In this document: piece by piece, positions 10,162 to 21,715 of the stretch
Layout: every line of letters begins with the position of its first letter
Numbering within the stretch: the stretch's first letter is position 1
NCBI GenBank assembly: GCA_036186865.1
Contig: AP025055.1
Span: 8,411,793-8,475,792, forward strand
Direction of reading: 5' to 3'
DNA from: Eustoma russellianum
Taxonomy: Eukaryota; Streptophyta; Magnoliopsida; Gentianales; Gentianaceae
DNA length: 64,000 nucleotides
The notes under the pieces: generated by a model
What the model saw: only the letters and a program-made list of their open reading frames with translations
The model's database searches: none
What the model was told of the DNA's origin: nothing
Made by a program: the position numbers and the translations under genes

Positions 10162-13100
10162 TGTTACGACCGGCATCTCCGGGCTAGGAAACAAAGAGAA
10201 TAGAGAGGAATTACAGAAGAAATTAATCACGATCGTTGTACCACATTTGATTTTCTACGTAGGTTAAACTAAACTTAAAAACTACTACGAGTTAACTTAA
10301 TAAGTATAAGATTTAAAGGTACAAGTTTTATTTAAGGATTGAATAAGGGAATAAGAAAAATACTACACAAGGAAGGTTAAAAGTAATAGAATATTACTCA
10401 CTTGCACCATTACCCCCACCATCCAGCCACCCCTTTTATTTATCTCCAAGATTTTCTCTTTTCTTGTCTTTTAATCTCTCTTTCTTTTCCATCATTCAAA
10501 TTTTACATAATGTAAGAATACTAACTAATAGAAATTCATGCAACTCTATTCTTTCCACCATTCTTCCAATCCAAGAAGAAAACACAATCATGTATTCTAT
10601 TACCTATAATTTCGGCCAATTAAGGAACAAGACATGAAGAAATTCTTTTTCTAATCCACTTCCTCCAAATGCTTTTTTTAATAAGGTAGTACAATCATTT
10701 CATGTCTTACAACATGAAAGACCATCAACCTATCACCTTGCATGCAAACACTTTTTCTCCTTCTATTTTCTTCTCCTACCTGGCCAACCCCTTAAATTTT
10801 CTGAAGATTAATTTCTTTACTTTATTATCATGATATACTCTTACACACTCTACCTATTCTCCAATAGAAATTCATGCATGTTGGTTTTCTTTCTTGCACA
10901 CTACCCGTCCTTTCTTTCTTTCTCTTTTAGTTTTCTTCAATTCCTTATTTCATTTTCCATCATGGCATATCTTACACAAGTAAGGAAATGCACCAATCAC
11001 TTTTCATGTAAAATACTATCTCTTGCCATAATCGTATCAACCCAAGAAAATCCAATCATGCCCTTTAATTACCTAAATTTTGGCTAAGCAAGGAAAACAA
11101 GGCCAAAATGTTCACTTTTCTTTTTATCTTTTTTTCCTCTAGTCATTTCCATTCTTACACAAAGTAAGCTAAATACCCAATAGGATTTCATTCTAAATTC
11201 TTTTTTTTCTTCTTTTGACTATCTTCATACTCCAAAAAACTTCATTATTGCTCCACCACCAAATAGTTTCGGCCAAGACATGATTCAAGATAGATAAATC
11301 TCTCATTTTGCAAGACCACTCTTCATTCTCACTCTCTTTAGTTTCCTTAACTCTCTTTATAAACACTATTCCACACTCTTTCCTTCCTTACAAAGATCAA
11401 TACTCTGTCCACTCCCTTGCACTACAAACCATGGGTCATCCACACAAGAATAATAAGGACACCTCACATCTTTAAGTAAGAGTCAAGTGTGTAGGCAACC
11501 ACATCTTCAAGGTAGACACCAGACTATGTTCCTTAGCATCATTTTCTACCTGATCTCTTATGAAAATACTCAAAGCACTTCCAGTCTATGCCTTCATCTG
11601 TGACTTTCAACAAGGAAATAGGATAAGTTCTTCCACTTAACAAGTAAGGAATCTCAAACCAAACCAAGTTAAAGTTCACCTTGATTGAATCATAGAGCAA
11701 TTATACTCCTATTTTCCCCATACACAACTAATTCTTTTCTTCATTTTGTCCTTCAAGGCCGTGACTTCCAATCTAGGGGCCAAAGAGTAAATCTTTCACC
11801 GTTTAGTATATATTCTTCCTAGCTTCTTCAAGGAAAATAAAGAAGAAGTTTAGTATGTTCACTAATAACAATTGGATCATGCATGCAACTAAAATGGAAG
11901 CATCTAACCTTTGTTGAAGAAAAAAATGTTTGCATGTTGAAATTGATGATGCATGTGTACTTTTCTTGAGTATCATCAAACATACTTAGAATAACACTTT
12001 AATGTGACATGCAAGATGAAATTGAATCAGCAATAGGCCATTTAGGCTGTGCATGTCAAGAAGGAGAGACTTTCACCATGCTTTCAAAACTTTGATACTA
12101 AGTGGTAGACACATGAGTGTGCTATGCTAAAAAGTGTTCTAAAAACTCTCTCCTTTATCAGTTAGATACATGCATGCCATTTTTCTTTATGTTCATGTGT
12201 AGTAGAAGAGATTTCCATGGAAATAGAAGTATTGTAGTCTTATAATGGCGTAAAATTATTCATTTCTTCATTCGTGTACACAAAGATGCCATCTTTGAAC
12301 ATCATCAATGTGAGCATCACCATTTTTCTTTTCCACAGGGGATGGCCATGAGCCTCCTTTATAAGCCATGAATTCATCACCATCATCATGATGTATATCT
12401 TGATGATCATGGTCTAAGAAAGGTGAAATGACATAGATGTTCTTCATCTTATGCTTTATATGTTTGTATGTCATTTGTAGCATGATCATCATCAAAAAGT
12501 TAATCATGTGGACATGATTACATATGTAAAATAAATTGAGCATGGTAACATTAGGCAAGTTGATGTGCATTATAGGATAACATCATCCTACCTACAATAT
12601 TTAACATGAACTAATTGATTTTATTATCATCCTCACCCTCATGCATGAATATGAATGCTAATAAATTTGTAATTAACATAACCCCTATATTAGGCCAAGG
12701 GGGTCCAAAAATAGATTCTAGTTGAAGTGTAAATTCTATAAGTGTATTTTCATGATTATGTAAAAAGTATCAAGCACATGAAAAAGAAAAAAGGGCTATA
12801 AATGTATCCCTTGCATAAGAGTAAAATCTCAAGACTTGGACTACACTATCTTCGGCCCAATGGCCTTTTTGTATCTAAACTAATAAAGTCCAACCATATA
12901 TTAATTTCCATGGGACCATAATATTAGCAAAAATTACGTATATGAAAATTAAATCCAATAGAACATTAAAGGAAAATGGATAAAGGTAATTGGAGCAAGA
13001 AGGCCTTTTGGCCCTATGCCCCATTTTCGAGCATTACCAATAATTAAATCACCTTGAGCATACTATGTAATGTGAATAAAATGTATCTTAAGATTAGTGT

Positions 13101-14653
13101 TATTAATAACAAAAGATAATTTGAATGTTTAATCATTATAAATACGCAAATTCCTAAATCCATGATATACGGCCCAACAAGTGCGCAACCTAGTCAAATT
13201 ATGACAATTTAATGGAATGGGTTATAAGTTTCTACAAACATAGTCAATCAAAGATTAAAACCCAAATAAGAGTATAAAGAAACCTATGTAGAACTTCCTC
13301 TCATGCATGATGTTCTCATAGTTTTATGTCAACACTAAGTTGTTTTCAAAGAATGTTTAAAAGCTCTGCATGAAATGTTTTAAGGTTTACATGATATAAA
13401 GAATTTGTACCGTGAGACGAATGATTCCATACGACTCTTGTATGTATGCATAGGTGAGTTTAACACCTTGTCTGGGACAAGGGCTCTTTACCTGTTTATA
13501 TACGTATGATATGCAGGCTGAGTGTAACACCTTGCCCGGGGTAAGGGTTCTCTACCTTTCTGTTACATCTATGACGTTCAGTATGGAGAGTTGCTTGATA
13601 TCTGGTCCTAGGGGAGGACGTCAGGGGCAAAATACGTTATCGGAGAGTGAAACACCATGTTCAGGACTCAGGTTCTCTGCTATAACGCATCACTGCTAGT
13701 CCTATGTATGTATGATGTAACACCGTGACTGGACCATCAGGATTCATAGACGGTACTCGTGGCTACTCGGGGAATCATTTGATATGTCGTGGGTATCATT
13801 CTTATGTTATGCAAATTGCTATAGCCACTCTTGTCACGTTATGTTTATGTATGTATGAAATGAAACGTGTTTGTTTCCAAAAAGTTTTACAATGCATATA
13901 TCACGATCATGTCACGTGTATCCTCTAAATAGCTCTAAGTCATGAATCTGGAAAACCAAGGTCAAGTATGATTAAAGAATGATGAGAACAAACCAAAGAA
14001 GATAGTACCCAAGAATAAGGTAACTATGGGTTAAGATAGGAGTGTCTAACATGAAAGTCTGTTTATTTTATGATGTTTTCTATCTGTGATAGTTATGCAT
14101 GATATGGTATCTGCTTTATTATTTTAGCACTTACGCTATGCTTTAGTATTCAGCACTTACTCTATGCTTCACTATTCCTGTTTACATTGAGCATTATGAT
14201 ACTTGTTATACATCATACTGTACCACCCACTACCCTAGTCTCCATGTATGATCCACTTGACGAACATAGGCGGAACTACTTACTGAGGGATTTGTTATCC
14301 CTCACCGCTTTATTTTACCACGCAGATCCACAGGACCCTGAGCCAGAGTTTATTAAAGATGAGCCTTGAGATTATGTGCAAGGAGCTGGCTAGTAGCTGG
14401 CTACGGCCTCTTTTATATTTTGGATATTCAGCTCTATACTACTCTATTTTGTACTATTAATGTACTTATGACACTCATGCGGATGTATTATGTACTTCAG
14501 TTGACGTTTATTTCTGCTTATGTTATTTTGTTTTCGTTTATCGATACATGTTGCTATGACTTGTACGTATATGACATCAACACCTTGTCCTTCTCGTAGT
14601 AGAGTACGGTGGGTGCACCATGCCGAGACCTTGGTCCTGCGCGAGACGCTACA
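10162..14653 (+). mobile_element. Ty3/gypsy solo LTR (4.5 kb) inside the RTE LINE
   Basis: Begins TGTTACGACCGG and ends GAGACGCTACA, with ATAAG on both sides. No gag-pol lies between, and the RTE reading frame is restored when the LTR and one duplication are removed, so this is a single LTR insertion left by LTR-LTR recombination. At 4492 bp it is long even for plant gypsy LTRs. The 3' 1.3 kb (tandem CACCTTG units, the ATGATCCACTTGACG block, the GGTGGGTGCACCATGCC box) is shared with fragments at 1216-1738 and with the minus-strand LTRs at 33793, 44193 and 46019. Small open frames inside it have no recognisable domain. Confidence 0.92.
13454..13760 (+). repeat. Degenerate ~64-bp tandem repeat in the solo LTR
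   Basis: The core AACACCTTG/AACACCGTG recurs at about 13461, 13525, 13650 and 13718, at one or two multiples of about 63 bp, each followed by a G/C-rich GGG...GGTTCTCT-like stretch. A similar array (GTAACACCTTG) is present in the minus-strand LTRs near 34815 and 47050. Confidence 0.6.
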
Positions 14654-14658
14654 ATAAG
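14654..14658 (+). repeat. Target-site duplication ATAAG (right copy)
   Basis: ATAAG directly after the LTR end at 14653. Confidence 0.9.
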
Positions 14659-15560
14659 TCACATATATACTATTTCATGACTCGTATGAGAGGCAGAAGA
14701 GCTTGTAAGAACTGCAAGCTGATCCAGGAGAAATTTTAACAATGCAGAACTGTCTTGTAGTTTTGGATGTTCGTATGAGACATAGAAGATTGAGAAAACA
14801 AAGTCTTATAGAAACCAAGATAAAATTGTATAACTTGAAGGGAGCTAAGTAAGTAGAGTTTAGAAAAACAGTATTAGAGCATGAAATTTTAAGAAATCCG
14901 TGCGGTGATGCAAATGAATTGTTGGGGATCTAGCAATAAAGATAATGAAAATAGTAAGAAATTTACTTGACGAGTCAAAACATCGAGCACCTGCAAATAA
15001 AAAATTTTGGTGGTGGAAAAAAAATGCATGACAAAATAAAAGCCAAGAGAACTAGTTATAAGGAACCTTAACGTTTTAGGGATCAAGAATATTAGGAAAA
15101 ATATAGGTTGGTTAAGAAAGAAGCTAAGCCGACTGTAAGTGAAGCAAAATCAAAGAATTTTGAAAATTTTTATAAGCAGTTGGACACAAATGAAGGTGAA
15201 AAAGATGTGTATAAAATTGTTAGAGCGAGAGAAATATAGAAAAGAGATTTGACTCAAGTTAAATACATTAAAGACAAGGATAGCAAGACCTTATTAGAGA
15301 AAATGGGAATGCAAGACAAATGGAGAAGATATTTTAGAAAACTTTTCAATGAATCAGTATAAGATGAACTCATATTGAGTGAGTTATGCAACTCCAGAGG
15401 TGATAGATATTAAATATATAGTGGAAGAATCTGATCGTTAGAAGTACATGATGATTTCAAAAGGATGGAAGATGGCAAAACAGTTGGACATGACGGTATT
15501 CTAATTGAGGCTTGAAAATTCCTAGGAAAAGAAGGTATTATGTGGCTCACAGATACATAA
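14654..15560 (+). pseudogene. RTE LINE endonuclease-RT linker and RT start, right of solo LTR
   Basis: After the duplication the frame resumes with SHIYYFMTRMRGRRACKNCK, the end of the endonuclease. Next come CRTVL, LDVRMRHRR and KLYNLKGAK (14740-14850), then EAKPTVSEAKSKNFENFYKQ, LDTNEGEKDVYKIVRAREI, LTQVKYIKDKDSKTL, DKWRRYFRKLFNES (15110-15360) and GHDGILIEA (about 15495-15520), the start of the RTE reverse transcriptase. Stops and frameshifts are frequent. RT catalytic motifs lie beyond the break at about 15560. RTE elements retrotranspose by target-primed reverse transcription. Confidence 0.8.
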
Positions 15561-15854
15561 AATATAGAAAAGGCACAATACATAAAACAAAAAATATAGA
15601 AAATTACAAGTCCCTATAATCTACTCTACAACAAGAGGCTCTTCACATGCTACTGAAGTTTTTTTTTACCTTGGGTCACATCACCAGGCTCATCCTCAGT
15701 TTCTTAAGCTTGTGCTAGTCACCAAGTTCACTCGGAGGTCATTGATCATTCATAGGAACACCATGGTCACCATGTTGCTGTAAAGGATGGAATCAAGGAG
15801 GACAGTATCCTTTGGTTTTAGGACCAACATGTATTGATGAGCCTAAAACCCAAC
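15561..15854. other. Unassigned spacer before the Tat LTR
   Basis: A-rich at first (tract of AAATATAG-like repeats), then C/T-rich. No open frame or recognised element was seen. Confidence 0.35.
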
Positions 15855-16680
15855 TGTTGAATAAGACAAGATTCTCCATTGGTCAACAAACAGTCAACGT
15901 TGAAGTACTTCAGCTCGGCTATACTTCAGCTCGGCAAATTCTCCTGGCTGACCAAGTGTTGCACTTCTGCCTAGACCGATGATTTCACCTCTGCCCAACC
16001 AAGGTATTATTTGATCAAGACATTCACTTCGGCCGCAGTGAGCCAATACCCAAGCATTAGGCAAGCAACTTTTCACTTAAGGAATGCACTTCTACTCTGC
16101 CTCAGCCCCGAGCTCCAGCCTCGGCCTCTGCCACATAAGGTTTCACCCCTTAGCAATTTAACTAGATCAGAACGGGATTTATAAAGAGCATTATCTGGGC
16201 CCATCAGTACACTTTGCAGAACTACAGTTGAAAGAATAGCTATTGCCGGCTATCTACGCGACATAGACTGGACAACTTATAAAAGCACCTGTCTAATCAT
16301 ACTGCACACCAACAAGGTAGCCCCCTCACACACGCCTCAGTCATATCAACCAGCAGAGACATTGAACAACGAAAGGAATAAAGGCAAGGAAGGGGGAAAA
16401 GAGAAGGGATTCTGAACTCATCTTCTGCAAGAGCACCTACAGAGAAAACTCCATACTTGTGAGATCAACTCCAACTCTTAAAATATCAAAATATCTCAGT
16501 GACAATGACCCAAACTGACTTGAGCGTTGGAGGGTTTAACTCGGAATCATATCCCCGGGACCTCTGACCTTTGTTTTCTGTGCAGGTTGTTTAGGGAAAA
16601 TCTGAGTTGTACGAGTCAAGAAAAGCTAACGGCATCCCTTTTGGATCACTTTTGATCCTTGGTGAAGATCCAGATTCATC
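15855..16680 (+). mobile_element. 5' LTR of the Tat-type element
   Basis: The 5' edge is placed at the TGTTGAATAAG at 15855 (uncertain). The 3' edge is placed near 16680 (GATTCATCA) because the next bases resemble the primer-binding region of Tat elements. It contains repeated CTCGGC boxes, a TATA box and the GACTTGAGCGTTGGAGGG stretch near 16516-16535, which is characteristic of Tat-type LTR ends. Confidence 0.6.
16277..16285 (+). promoter_or_regulatory. TATA box in the Tat LTR
   Basis: TTATAAAAG, about 400 bp before the LTR end, followed by a C-rich leader. This is the usual arrangement in Tat LTRs. Activity is inferred. Confidence 0.5.
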
Positions 16681-16903
16681 ATATGGCACTAGAAGGAAGG
16701 CCTGAACCTCCGATCCAGTAAAAATTTTGAAACAGCCAATACTCAAATATGGTTACAGGCTGGCTGAGGGTTTGGGGGAGTCCTCCAACCCACAACGACG
16801 AATGGTTACCCGTTCAGGTATTCCAGAACATGACTCTCGGGAACTTGAACCTGAACAACATCGTTAAGCTCCTGAAATATCGCTTGAGGAGCGTGAGAAA
16901 GCA
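16681..16903 (+). other. Tat leader with a degraded primer-binding site
   Basis: ATGGCACTAGAAGGAAGG at 16683-16700 resembles a decayed TGGCGCCGTCTGTGGGAA-type Tat primer-binding region. The rest has no clear frame until gag. Confidence 0.4.
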
Positions 16904-18182
16904 ATGAAGTATGTTGCCGAGAACTTAAACGTGTTTGAAGCTGTTGTTGAACAGCTTAAGGGCAAGCGTACTGAGGTTGAGGATATGGAAGAGGATATCC
17001 CCCCTCGACTCTCTAAAGAAGTATCACATCAACGATCTTCTCGACCTCCTCGAGGATTCATGGCGGATGCTAGGCGGTGCAGTTTCAAGGCCCCAACAGT
17101 GGAATCGGAGCCTTTGACCAGACAACGTCTGGGTGTAAGGTCTCGATCTCTAAAGAGTATCCCACAAGAGGATGAAGGTCATCTTAGGCCAAGGACTTAC
17201 TATGAGGAGCATCGGCAAGAATTTGTGCAGGCAGTCCAGGAAAGTCCTTTTTCTTAGGATATTGCAGAGTACTTGGCACCAGATAGTTTCAAGGTGCCAA
17301 AGATGGATACTTACGATGGGACAACAGACCCAACTGATCATCTTTTTCAGTTCCAAACGGCTATGAGTCTGAAAAATGTCCCAGATCCCCTTTGTTGCAA
17401 AACCTTCCCGATGTATTTGCGAGGGAAGACTAGGAGATGATTTCAAGAGCTCCCATCCAAGTCAGTGGGATCTTTCAGGCAACTGGCATGGAAATTCAAA
17501 TCCCAGTTCATTTCAAGCACGCCATTCTTAAAGAACTCTTCACACTTAATGACCTTGAGACAAGGGCCAGATGAGTCAGTGCTGAAATACATGCAATATT
17601 TCTCAGATGAGTCACTGTAGGTCAGTGACAGAAATGAGGGCGTTAAGGCAGCAGCCTTTATCAATGGGCTCCGAGTTGGACGCTTTTCTCTCAGTTGGCT
17701 GAGGAGGAGCCCACAACCCTAAGGGAATGCTTGGAGAAAACTCATCAGTTTGTCCGTGGTGAAGAGGCAAACAGGCTAAAAAGAGAGGCCGAGCAGGGGG
17801 CTCGGCAAGAAGGCCAATCCAATCACTCAAAAGAGGATCGGCGTGATGGAAAGGACCGCAAACGGCGCAGTGCGTTCGATTGCATGGGCGGACGAGGCAA
17901 AGGAGGCAAAGAGGGTTTGCCCTTTTGGCCTCTAAAGATAGAATTTTATCAGTCATGGAGAAAGATGGTTTGAGGGTTGATCCAAAGACTCTAAATGGAC
18001 CAAGGGAGAAGAGAGACCCTAAATTATATTGCCGATATAACAGGGATATCAGACATGACACAGAAGATTGCAGGCAGTTGGCTCAGGCCATTCGGCAGTT
18101 GATAGAGCAGGGTCATTTGAAGCAATTTTATGACCCTCGTTCACGCCTGCACAATCGATTAGACTTTCATAAAAATCCCTAG
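16904..18182 (+). pseudogene. Tat-type gag, broken
   Basis: The frame opens MKYVAENLNVFEAVVEQLKG with an acidic helix, then runs to a stop at 17257. It carries on as FKVPKMDTYDGTTDPTDHL (17290-17345), the conserved start of the Tat gag core, and PMYLRGKTR. A third piece reads DESVLKYMQYFSDES (17571-17615). The 17695-17973 frame has a charged KR-rich segment, and the 17880-18182 frame has YCRYNRDIRHDTEDC with RQLAQAIRQLIEQGHLKQF. At least four stops or shifts interrupt it. Gag forms the virus-like particle; this copy cannot. Confidence 0.8.
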
Positions 18183-18329
18183 AAGGAAAAATGCCGACCT
18201 GAGTCTCCACCTCGGCACCACAGGTCAGATGATGATGAGGAGCAAGGTAGACGTGGGACTGCAGGTCAGCCCCAGGTTAATTCAATCATTTATACCATCA
18301 TTGGAGGACCACCTTACCCAAACCAAGGT

Positions 18330-18833
18330 GTGTCCAGTTTTGCAGGAACTTCGTCTGGTCCATTTACTAAGAGGTTTAAGTTGACTAAAGAGTTAACCTA
18401 TGGGCCAGAGGACTCTATTCCGTTGGACTCCAATAACATAGGTTTGGCGATAGACTTGTGCAGACACTTAGCTCCAGATAAAATTGTGGAGGTTCGACGC
18501 ATATATGTGGATACAGGAAATGCTGTAAATGTGATGTACTATAGCGTATATCAACAGCTAGGCTTATCAGATTCTCTAATTAGGCCAGTCACCACTTCAT
18601 TGTATGGTTTCACTGGTGCTGCAGTTCGGCCAGTCGGACTGGTCACACTCAGCTGCACCTTAAGCAAACCCCCAGCATACCGTTGTCTGTGTGTAGATTT
18701 TGTGGTGATCAAGGAGAGGTCTGCTTATAACATTCTGCTAGGTCGGCCAGCCTTAGTGGCTCTTCAGGCTCTTGTGTCACCTCTGCATGTTAGTATGAAG
18801 TTTCCCACCCCAGCTGGAGTGGTGACAATCTAG
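18330..18833 (+). pseudogene. Tat-type aspartic protease
   Basis: A 167-residue open frame. Residues 59-69 (YVDTGNAVNVM) hold the active-site DTG at 61-63. Residues 93-103 (GFTGAAVRPVG) form the flap region, and NILLGRPAL lies near residue 134. The usual Ser after DTG is Asn here. Protease cleaves Gag-Pol in the particle. The frame is intact from a Met inside the polyprotein, but its neighbours are broken, so no functional polyprotein is made. Confidence 0.85.
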
Positions 18834-19015
18834 GGTGATATACAAGTTGCCCAAAGTTGTTACACCGTGGCCACTTAAGGCAATGAGGCAGTTCAGCAGG
18901 TCATCCTTGATGATCTGATCCTTCAACAGAAGAGCGGTTACAATCGGATGATGCAGTTTAGGACTTCATCATTGATTCGAGCTGAACTGAAAATGTTATA
19001 AAGATAGGGACATAG

Positions 19016-20310
19016 ATGCCTGCTGAGCTACTAACTCAGCTTCAAGCTCTGCTGAGAGAATTTGCAATAATCTTCGCATGGATAGCTGAAGATATGCCAA
19101 GAATCCCATCGCATCTAGTAGAGCACAGATTAAATGTTGACCCCCTGGTGAAGCCCATAAAGCAAAAGAAGCAAAATTTTGCTCCAGAGAGGATCAAAGT
19201 AATTGCAGAAGAGGTCAGGAAACTCCTTGCTGCAAAGTTTATTATTGAAGTCTTATACTCCTTCTGGTTGGCTAACCCAGTGGTGGTCCCCAAGCCAGAC
19301 GAATTATGGAAGATGTGTATAGACTACACTGACATCAACAAGGCATGCCCAAAGGATTGCTACCCATTGCGTAAGATTGATAGGTTAGTGGATCAACTCT
19401 AGGTCATGAGATTTTTGATTTCCTGGATGCTTTTAAAGGCTATCATCAAATCGTCATGGCAAAGGAAGATCAAGAAAAAACTTCATTTATAACAGAGTCA
19501 GGCACTTATTGTTATGTTACCATGCCTATTGGATTAAAGAATGCTAGGGCTACCTATCAACGTTTGGTCAATTCCTTGTTTAGTAAACAAATTGGCCAGA
19601 TAATGGAGGTATATCTAGATGATATGCTCATCAAGAGTAGGACTCTTGATCAGCATATTCAAAACTTAAGGGAAGTTTTTGTTGTTCTGAGGGATTCACA
19701 CATGAGACTGAATACGAAAAGGTGCACCATTGGGGTACGCACTAGAAAGTTTTTGGGGTATACGGTATCCAAAGAAGGGGTGCAAGCTAACCCTACCAAG
19801 ATTGAGGCTTTACAAACCATGCACCCCCTAGGAATATCAAAGAAGTGCAGAGGTTGACAGGCAGAATTGCAGCATTGAGTAGGTTCCTCTCCAAGTCTGC
19901 CGAAAGATCACTTCCCTTCTTTCAGATCTTGAAAAAGAAGACTGCTTTCCAATGGGACGACCAATGTTAGCAAGCTTTTGATGAGCTGAAGTCCCATCTG
20001 GCTGAGGTGCCGATGTTAACCTCACCTCAGCATGGAGAAATGCTTTATGTGTACTTGTCTACATGTATGGAAGTAGTGAGTGCAGTTCTGCTCAGGGAGC
20101 AGGATAATGTATAGAAGCCAATCTACTTCACAAGCAAAGTTCCACATGGGCCTGAAGTACGATATCTCAATGCTGAGAAGGTGGTCTTGGCGCTCATATT
20201 GGCTACGAGAAAGTTCAGACCATACCTTCAAGCTCATCCCATTGTTGTAGTGACAGATCAGCCTTTGAAACAAATTCTGACGAGCTGCCAAATGGGTTGT
20301 AGAGATTTCT
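19016..20310 (+). pseudogene. Tat-type reverse transcriptase and RNase H, broken
   Basis: RT starts with HLVEHRLNVDPLVKPIKQKK (19110-19170) and VVVPKPDELWKMCIDYTDIN. After a stop and small deletion at 19402 it resumes as HEIFDFLDAFKGYHQIVMAK, then TMPIGLKNARATYQRLVN and the catalytic YLDD (codons 53-56 of the 19456-19857 frame, near 19612-19623). A frameshift near 19845 leads into the connection and RNase H: SRFLSKSAERSLPFFQIL, the VYLSTCMEVVSAVLL core, and RYLNAEKVVLALILATRKFR. A stop lies near 20113. Confidence 0.85.
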
Positions 20311-20400
20311 AAGTATGATATCCACTACAAGTCACGTACTTCAATCAAAGCTCAGGCCTTAGCAGACTTTTTAGCTAAAGGAATATCCATAGAGGAAGAG

Positions 20401-20790
20401 GTTCATCCCTTGGATGATTGGAATCTATATGTTGATGGATCCTCTTCCAAAGATGGATGTGGAGCAGTCCTCCTGATAATCAACCCCAACAACGATGAGT
20501 TTGAATATGCCTTGCGCTTTGATTTTGAGGCAACCAATAATGAAGCTGAATATGAGCCTTAATAGCAGGGCTGGGCCTCGCAAAGAAGTTAGGGCCAGAA
20601 CGAATCATTTCCCGAAATGATTCACAGCTGATTGTTTCTCAAATCGATGGGGATTATGAGGCCAAAGAAGAAAATGTGAAACGATATCTGGCCAAAGTCC
20701 AGCAGCTCGGCCAGATGTTTGAGCACTTTTGCATAGAGTACATCCCCAGGTCGGTCAATAAAAGGGCTGATGCACTATCTCGGCTTGCTT
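20401..20790 (+). pseudogene. Second (archaeal-type) RNase H of the Tat element
   Basis: The frame reads WNLYVDGSSSKDGCGAVLL (first Asp), FDFEATNNEAEYE (catalytic Glu), a stop near 20560, then ERIISRNDSQLIVSQIDGDY (second Asp) and CIEYIPRSVNKRADALSRLA. This domain lies between pol RNase H and integrase and is known from the Tat branch, where it is thought to have been acquired from a host-like RNase H. All catalytic acids can still be read, but one stop breaks the domain. Confidence 0.8.
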
Positions 20791-21715
20791 CGTCCACTTC
20801 GACCACTTTGGGAAATAAAGATAGTGGTGGAGCTAGTGAAGCACCGCGCTTTTGATGCCAATGAAGTGTTGCAGGTTGATTACCGCAATACACGGATGGA
20901 TGAGATATTTAATTTCCTACATCATGGAACTCAGCCTGAGGACAAACATGCAGCTCGGCGTCCGTGCCTAAAGGCAGCAAGGTACGGTCTCTTTAATGAC
21001 CATCTGTATAAAAAGTCTTTTTCACATCCCTGGTTAAGGTGTGTAAACGAAGAAGAGGGAGACTACATTCTACGCGAGTCGCACCAAGGAATTTGTAGAA
21101 ATCATTCAGACGCCCGATCCTTGGCTTGCAAATGCTACCTTGCTGGTTATTATTGGCCCACTCTGCGCCATGACGCAGAAGAATTAGTCAGGAAGTGTCA
21201 ATCATGCCAAGTCCATGCTCCTATCACTCACCTGCCTAGTCAAGAGTTCACTGCCATCGCAAGTCCTTGGCCCTTTGTGCAATGGGGAAGTGATCTTGTG
21301 GGACCTTTACCCCGAGCTCCAGGTTCATTCAGGTTCCTTGTTGTTACCATTGGTTATTTCACCAAATGGGTGGAAGCAGAGCCCTTAGCTACCATAACGG
21401 GGAGTCAGATAAAAAATTTCTTGTGAAAGAATGTCATCTGTCGTTTTGGCCTTCCACAAGTTCTCATTTCTGATAATGCAAAACAATTCACAGACGACCC
21501 CGTCAAAAGTTGGCGTGCTTAGCTCTACATTGAGAAACGATTCACTTCAGTAGCACACCCACAAGCTAATGGGCAGGTTGAATTGGCTATCAAACATTCA
21601 AAGATGGCCTGAGAAAGCGTTGCACAAGACTGGGGTAAGTTGGGTGGATGAACTTCCAAGTGTTTTATGGGCATACCACACTACCCCTTCAACCTCAACT
21701 AACCTTGTTCACAAA
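20770..21715 (+). pseudogene. Tat-type integrase, truncated at the Sirevirus junction
   Basis: In the 20770-21426 frame the zinc-binding module has ESHQGICRNH and CQSCQ, and the first catalytic Asp lies in WGSDLVGPLPRA. A stop at 21424 interrupts it. The frame resumes with LISDNAKQF (second Asp) and HPQANGQVE (catalytic Glu). The 21569-21715 part encodes SWVDELPSVLWAYHTTPSTS, the usual integrase tail. Homology stops at about 21715 in the same region where Sirevirus protease sequence begins. Confidence 0.85.

Larger units (their letters stand above)
15855..21715 (+). mobile_element. Tat-type Ty3/gypsy element, 3'-truncated
   Basis: Order is 5' LTR, leader, gag, protease, RT, RNase H, a second (archaeal-type) RNase H, and integrase. 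The second RNase H after pol RNase H is the hallmark of the Tat branch (Retand/Ogre group), and no chromodomain is seen. The element ends inside the integrase at about 21715, where it fuses to a Sirevirus in the same orientation; its 3' LTR is absent. The coding region has many stops and frameshifts. Confidence 0.85.

Noticed and set aside
12268..12570. 100-codon minus-strand open frame
   Set aside because: Lies in the solo LTR, His/Met-rich, with no domain and no conservation.
17612..18061. 149-codon minus-strand open frame
   Set aside because: It is antisense to the Tat gag and arises from its codon use; the sense strand has recognisable gag motifs.
20770..20880. N-terminal part of the 218-codon frame starting MHYLGLLRPLRPLWEI
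   Set aside because: The first about 35 codons are out of frame with the real linker, which reads ADALSRLASSTSTTLGNK. The integrase frame is genuine only from about 20875.
16904..21715. Reading the Tat element as an endogenous plant pararetrovirus
   Set aside because: Presence of LTR, integrase and a second RNase H, and absence of a movement protein, fit a Ty3/gypsy retrotransposon.
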